This document shows, piece after piece, positions 61,215 through 64,000 of a stretch of DNA of 64,000 nt. The stretch comes from Streptomyces sp. QL37. GTDB lineage: Bacteria; Actinomycetota; Actinomycetes; Streptomycetales; Streptomycetaceae. Numbering within the stretch: the first letter of the stretch is position 1; every line of letters starts with the position of its first letter. A program made the position numbers and the translations under genes. The notes below the pieces were generated by a model. It did not search any database. It worked only from the letters and a program-made list of their open reading frames with translations, and was not told where the DNA came from. The stretch spans positions 6,205,472-6,269,471 of the forward strand of contig NZ_PTJS01000001.1 of the NCBI RefSeq assembly GCF_002941025.1, read 5' to 3'.

Positions 61215-61982
61215 GTGTTCGGACGTCGCAAGAACAGTGGTTCCGCCAAGGACACGGCGGACGAAGCGCGCGAGGCCGAGCAGGTCGCCGACGAGCTCGA
61301 CGACACCGCCGAGGGCGGTCCGCGCCGTACCAACCTTCCTCCGGCTCCCCGTCCCGACGGGCCGTGGGACATCTCCGAGGTCTCCCAGCCCGGCGAGGGC
61401 CGGGTGGACCTGGGCGGCATCTTCGTGCCCGGAGTCGAGGGCATGGAGCTCCGGGTGGAGGTCGCCGGTGACGCGATCGTCGCGGCGACCGTCGTGCTGC
61501 GCGACAGCGCGGTCCAGCTCCAGGCCTTCGCCGCTCCCAAGAAGGAGGGCATCTGGGGCGAGGTGCGCGAGGAGATCGCCTCGGGCATCACCCAGCAGGG
61601 CGGAGTCATCGACGAGGTCGAGGGCCCGCTGGGCTGGGAACTGCGCGCCCAGGTCCCCGTACAGCTTCCGGACGGGAAGACCGGCGTACAGCTGGTGCGC
61701 TTCATCGGCGTCGACGGACCGCGCTGGTTCCTGCGCGGTGTGATCTCCGGCCAGGGCGCCGTCCAGCCGGAGGCCGCCGGACTGCTGGAGACGATCTTCC
61801 AGGACACCGTCGTCGTGCGCGGTGACGGTCCGATGGCCCCGCGGGACCCGATCGTCCTCAAGCTTCCCAACGACGCCCAGATGGTGCCCGAGGGTGTGCA
61901 GCAGGAGGACCAGGAGAGCTCGAAGTTCTCCGGCGGCATGGGCCAGCTCCAGCGCGGACCCGAGATCACCGAGGTGCGCTGA
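61215..61982 (+). CDS. DUF3710 family protein
   Basis: A 255-aa acidic soluble protein common to actinobacteria. The N-terminus (VFGRRKNSGSAKDTADEARE) is flexible. The conserved core has GPWDISEVSQPGEGRVDLG and LQAFAAPKKEGIWGEVREEI. It ends with a charged tail. No catalytic motif is recognisable and the function is unknown. The GTG at 61215 has GGAAGGA upstream. It is always near dut in streptomycetes as far as I recall. A very strong terminator follows. Confidence 0.9.
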   Translation: MFGRRKNSGSAKDTADEAREAEQVADELDDTAEGGPRRTNLPPAPRPDGPWDISEVSQPGEGRVDLGGIFVPGVEGMELRVEVAGDAIVAATVVLRDSAVQLQAFAAPKKEGIWGEVREEIASGITQQGGVIDEVEGPLGWELRAQVPVQLPDGKTGVQLVRFIGVDGPRWFLRGVISGQGAVQPEAAGLLETIFQDTVVVRGDGPMAPRDPIVLKLPNDAQMVPEGVQQEDQESSKFSGGMGQLQRGPEITEVR

Positions 61983-62001
61983 CCGCACCCCGGTCCGATC
62001 C

Positions 62002-62048
62002 GGCCGTCGGGCCGCGCCCCGGGGAGGGGGCGCGGCCCGACGGCCTTT
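62002..62048 (+). terminator. Strong hairpin terminator after DUF3710
   Basis: GGCCGTCGGGCCGCGCCCC pairs with the complementary GGGGCGCGGCCCGACGGCC, followed by TTTCC; a 19-bp perfect stem 20 nt after the stop. Confidence 0.92.
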
Positions 62049-62122
62049 CCATTGCCTCACCGGCTGCCTCATGCACATACTGGCGGCTGCCTGAGGGAGA
62101 GCGGTACGCACGGGGGAGAGCG

Positions 62123-62857
62123 ATGACACGGAGCACCGACGGACAGTCCGGCACGGCCCTGGCCGAGAGCCCGGCCGACGGGCCCATGGTGCGGATCGAG
62201 GACCTGCACCGTTCGTACGGGACCGGCGCAGCCGCCGTGCACGCCCTGCGGGGGGTCTCCTTCGAGATCCCGCGCGGAGAGCTCGTCGCGCTCAAGGGCC
62301 GCTCGGGATCGGGCAAGACCACCCTGCTCAATCTCGTCGGCGGGCTCGACACACCGGACGGCGGCCGCGTCACCGTCGACGGCACCGATCTCTCCGGGCT
62401 CGGCGAGGACGGGCTCCTGGAGCTGCGGCGGGACCGGATCGGCTTCATCTTCCAGTCGTTCGGCCTGATCCCGATCCTGACCGCGGCGGAGAACGTCGGC
62501 GTACCCATGCGCCTGCGCAGGACCGACGCGCACGAGCGCGAGGAGCGCGTGGCCCTGCTGCTCTCCCTGGTGGGCCTCGGTGATCACGCCCTGCAGCGTC
62601 CCGGGGAGCTCTCCGGCGGCCAGCAGCAGCGGGTGGCCATCGCCCGCGCGCTCGCCAACCGGCCCGCCCTCCTGATCGCCGACGAGCCCACCGGACAGCT
62701 CGACGCGGAGACCGGGCTCGCGGTCATGCAGCTGCTGCGGGCCGTCGTGCGCAGCGAGGGCGTCACCGTCCTGGTCGCCACCCACGACCCGCAGCTGCTC
62801 GGCTTCGCCGACCGGGTCCTGGAGCTCAGCGACGGGCACATCGTCGAGCACGACTGA
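62123..62857 (+). CDS. ABC transporter ATP-binding protein (LolD/MacB-type), no permease nearby
   Basis: A 244-aa ATPase subunit. Walker A is GRSGSGKTT (59-67), the signature is LSGGQQQRVAIARAL and Walker B is LLIADEPTG; the H-loop is in ATHDPQ. Sequence character (LRGVSFEIPRGELVALKGRSG; QSFGLIPILTAAENV) places it with the FtsX/MacB permease class that exports lipids, peptides or antibiotics. No partner membrane gene lies within the window. The ATG at 62123 has GGGGGAGAG upstream. It could work with a permease encoded elsewhere. Confidence 0.9.
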   Translation: MTRSTDGQSGTALAESPADGPMVRIEDLHRSYGTGAAAVHALRGVSFEIPRGELVALKGRSGSGKTTLLNLVGGLDTPDGGRVTVDGTDLSGLGEDGLLELRRDRIGFIFQSFGLIPILTAAENVGVPMRLRRTDAHEREERVALLLSLVGLGDHALQRPGELSGGQQQRVAIARALANRPALLIADEPTGQLDAETGLAVMQLLRAVVRSEGVTVLVATHDPQLLGFADRVLELSDGHIVEHD

Positions 62858-62994
62858 CCTGCCGCGCCGCGTCAGAATCCCGTCAATACGGACCCCTGCG
62901 CACCCTTCGGGCCCCTGTACGAGAAATTCCCGAGGTAGCTTCGAATCCGGCTCCCCGGATCTGCGGTGGCCGGTTCAGGGAAGACAATGGGGCC

Positions 62995-64000
62995 ATGGGA
63001 CGCGGCAAGCTACGGATCTACCTGGGTGCGGCACCCGGCGTCGGCAAGACCTACGCGATGCTGTCCGAGGCCCATCGACGGGTGGAGCGGGGCACGGACT
63101 GCGTCGTCGCGTTCATCGAGCACCACGACCGGCCGCGCACCGAGGTGCTGCTGCACGGCCTGGAGCAGATCCGGCGCCGTGACATCGAATACCGCTCGGC
63201 CGTCTTCGCCGAGATGGACGTCGACGCCGTCCTGGAGAGGGCGCCGGCCGTCGCTCTCGTGGACGAGCTCGCACACACCAACGTGCCCGGCTCCCGCAAC
63301 GCCAAGCGCTGGCAGGACGTCGAGGAACTCCTCAAGGCCGGCATCGACGTCGTGTCCACGGTCAACATCCAGCACCTGGAGTCCCTCGGCGACGTCGTGG
63401 AGTCGATAACCGGCGTGCGGCAGCAGGAGACCATCCCCGACGAGGTCGCCCGGCGCGCCGATCAGATCGAGCTTGTCGACATGTCGCCCCAGGCGCTTCG
63501 CCGGCGTATGGCCCACGGCAACATCTACCAGTCGGACAAGGTCGACGCCGCCCTGTCCAACTACTTCCGCCCCGGCAATCTGACCGCCCTGCGCGAGCTG
63601 GCCCTCCTCTGGGTCGCCGACCGGGTCGACGAGTACCTCCAGCAGTACCGCGGCGAACACGACATCAGCGCCCCCTGGCAGGCCCGTGAGCGCATCGTCG
63701 TCGGACTGACCGGCGGACCGGAGGGCCGTACGCTCATCCGCCGTGCCTCCCGGATGGCCGCGAAGGGCTCCGGCAGCGAGATCCTCGCGGTGTACATCGC
63801 CCGCAGCGACGGACTGACCTCCGCGTCACCCAAGGAGCTCGCGGTCCAGCGCACCCTCGTGGAGGACCTCGGAGGCACCTTCCACCACGTCATCGGCGAC
63901 GACATACCCTCGGCGCTCCTCGCGTTCGCCCGGGGCGTCAACGCCACCCAGATCGTCCTCGGCTCCAGCCGCCGCAAGACCTGGCAGTACATCTACGGCC
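62995..64000 (+). CDS. kdpD: Sensor histidine kinase KdpD (5' part)
   Basis: 335 codons of the N-terminal cytoplasmic half are present. They include the KdpD-specific domain with P-loop GAAPGVGKT (11-19), LVDELAHTNVPGSRN and STVNIQHLESL, followed by a universal-stress-protein-like domain starting near ERIVVGLTGGPEGRTL. KdpD senses potassium limitation, turgor and, in other bacteria, c-di-AMP through the USP part. The window ends before the membrane and kinase domains. GACAAT lies 6 nt before the ATG, a leaderless-type start. No kdpABC genes are upstream. Confidence 0.92.
   Translation, partial: MGRGKLRIYLGAAPGVGKTYAMLSEAHRRVERGTDCVVAFIEHHDRPRTEVLLHGLEQIRRRDIEYRSAVFAEMDVDAVLERAPAVALVDELAHTNVPGSRNAKRWQDVEELLKAGIDVVSTVNIQHLESLGDVVESITGVRQQETIPDEVARRADQIELVDMSPQALRRRMAHGNIYQSDKVDAALSNYFRPGNLTALRELALLWVADRVDEYLQQYRGEHDISAPWQARERIVVGLTGGPEGRTLIRRASRMAAKGSGSEILAVYIARSDGLTSASPKELAVQRTLVEDLGGTFHHVIGDDIPSALLAFARGVNATQIVLGSSRRKTWQYIYG

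Noticed and set aside
1..64000. tRNA or rRNA genes, CRISPR arrays, insertion sequences, integrase or att sites
   Set aside because: None recognised on reading; no transposase or integrase motifs and no spaced repeats. The accessory blocks lack visible mobility genes.

Overview
The window is high-GC chromosomal DNA from a Streptomyces. The evidence is strong third-position GC bias, GTG/TTG starts, tight four-base gene overlaps, many starts with no Shine-Dalgarno, and gene families that sit together in streptomycete chromosomes (parE, parC, sepH, cutR-cutS, DUF4193, DUF3710, dut). From memory, the gene order resembles the Streptomyces coelicolor interval running from about SCO5821 to SCO5871. 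That comparison was not checked by any search.

Layout. 1-31 kb is mostly conserved core. It holds a DUF7455 gene end, topoisomerase IV subunit B (parE), a DUF485 protein with an acetate-type symporter, a CitA/DcuS-type two-component pair, a LacI regulator, and a divergent pair of citrate synthases, one with an N-terminal HTH. Next come a CobW metallochaperone, topoisomerase IV subunit A (parC), two M16 peptidase-family genes, a secreted M23 endopeptidase behind a ydaO/c-di-AMP riboswitch, a GntR regulator, and ptsH with a DasR-type operator. A GNAT/acyl-CoA-ligase fusion, a DUF5998-phosphodiesterase pair and thymidine kinase follow. 26.1-30.7 kb looks accessory: a membrane protein, a zinc-ribbon protein and a large TPR-CHAT protease-like protein. 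An MFS gene follows.

32.4-45.3 kb is the notable part, a biosynthetic cluster. A seven-gene minus-strand operon (45321 to 33881) encodes an IndC/BpsA-like NRPS (A with an embedded oxidase domain, then T, TE), serine O-acetyltransferase, an ATP-grasp-cysteine synthase fusion, two more ATP-grasp enzymes, an MFS exporter and a cupin. An F420-type LLM oxidoreductase and a deaminase converge on it. The NRPS carries a C-terminal PptA/4-oxalocrotonate tautomerase-like domain. This begins at an in-frame GTG followed by a Pro codon, with a Shine-Dalgarno-like GGAAAGG 8 nt upstream. The gene may therefore also make a free tautomerase with the N-terminal proline that family needs. I infer that the cluster builds a beta-substituted alanine from O-acetylserine, ligates it through ATP-grasp steps, and combines this with glutamine-derived oxidised chemistry. 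The product is unknown to me.

46.2-64 kb returns to core genes: a VOC protein, a rhodanese, sepH, a membrane protein, a lactone oxidase with an MFS protein, ferrochelatase, an inositol-phosphatase-family enzyme and a conserved 57-aa protein. After these come cutRS, DUF4193, an EcsC-like protein, DUF3093, a PaaI thioesterase, dut, DUF3710, an orphan ABC ATPase and the 5' part of kdpD.

Regulatory signals read directly from the sequence include the riboswitch, the DasR-type site, several unexplained palindromes, strong GC hairpin terminators between convergent genes, and a series of leaderless-type promoters with a -10-like hexamer 6-8 nt before the start codon.
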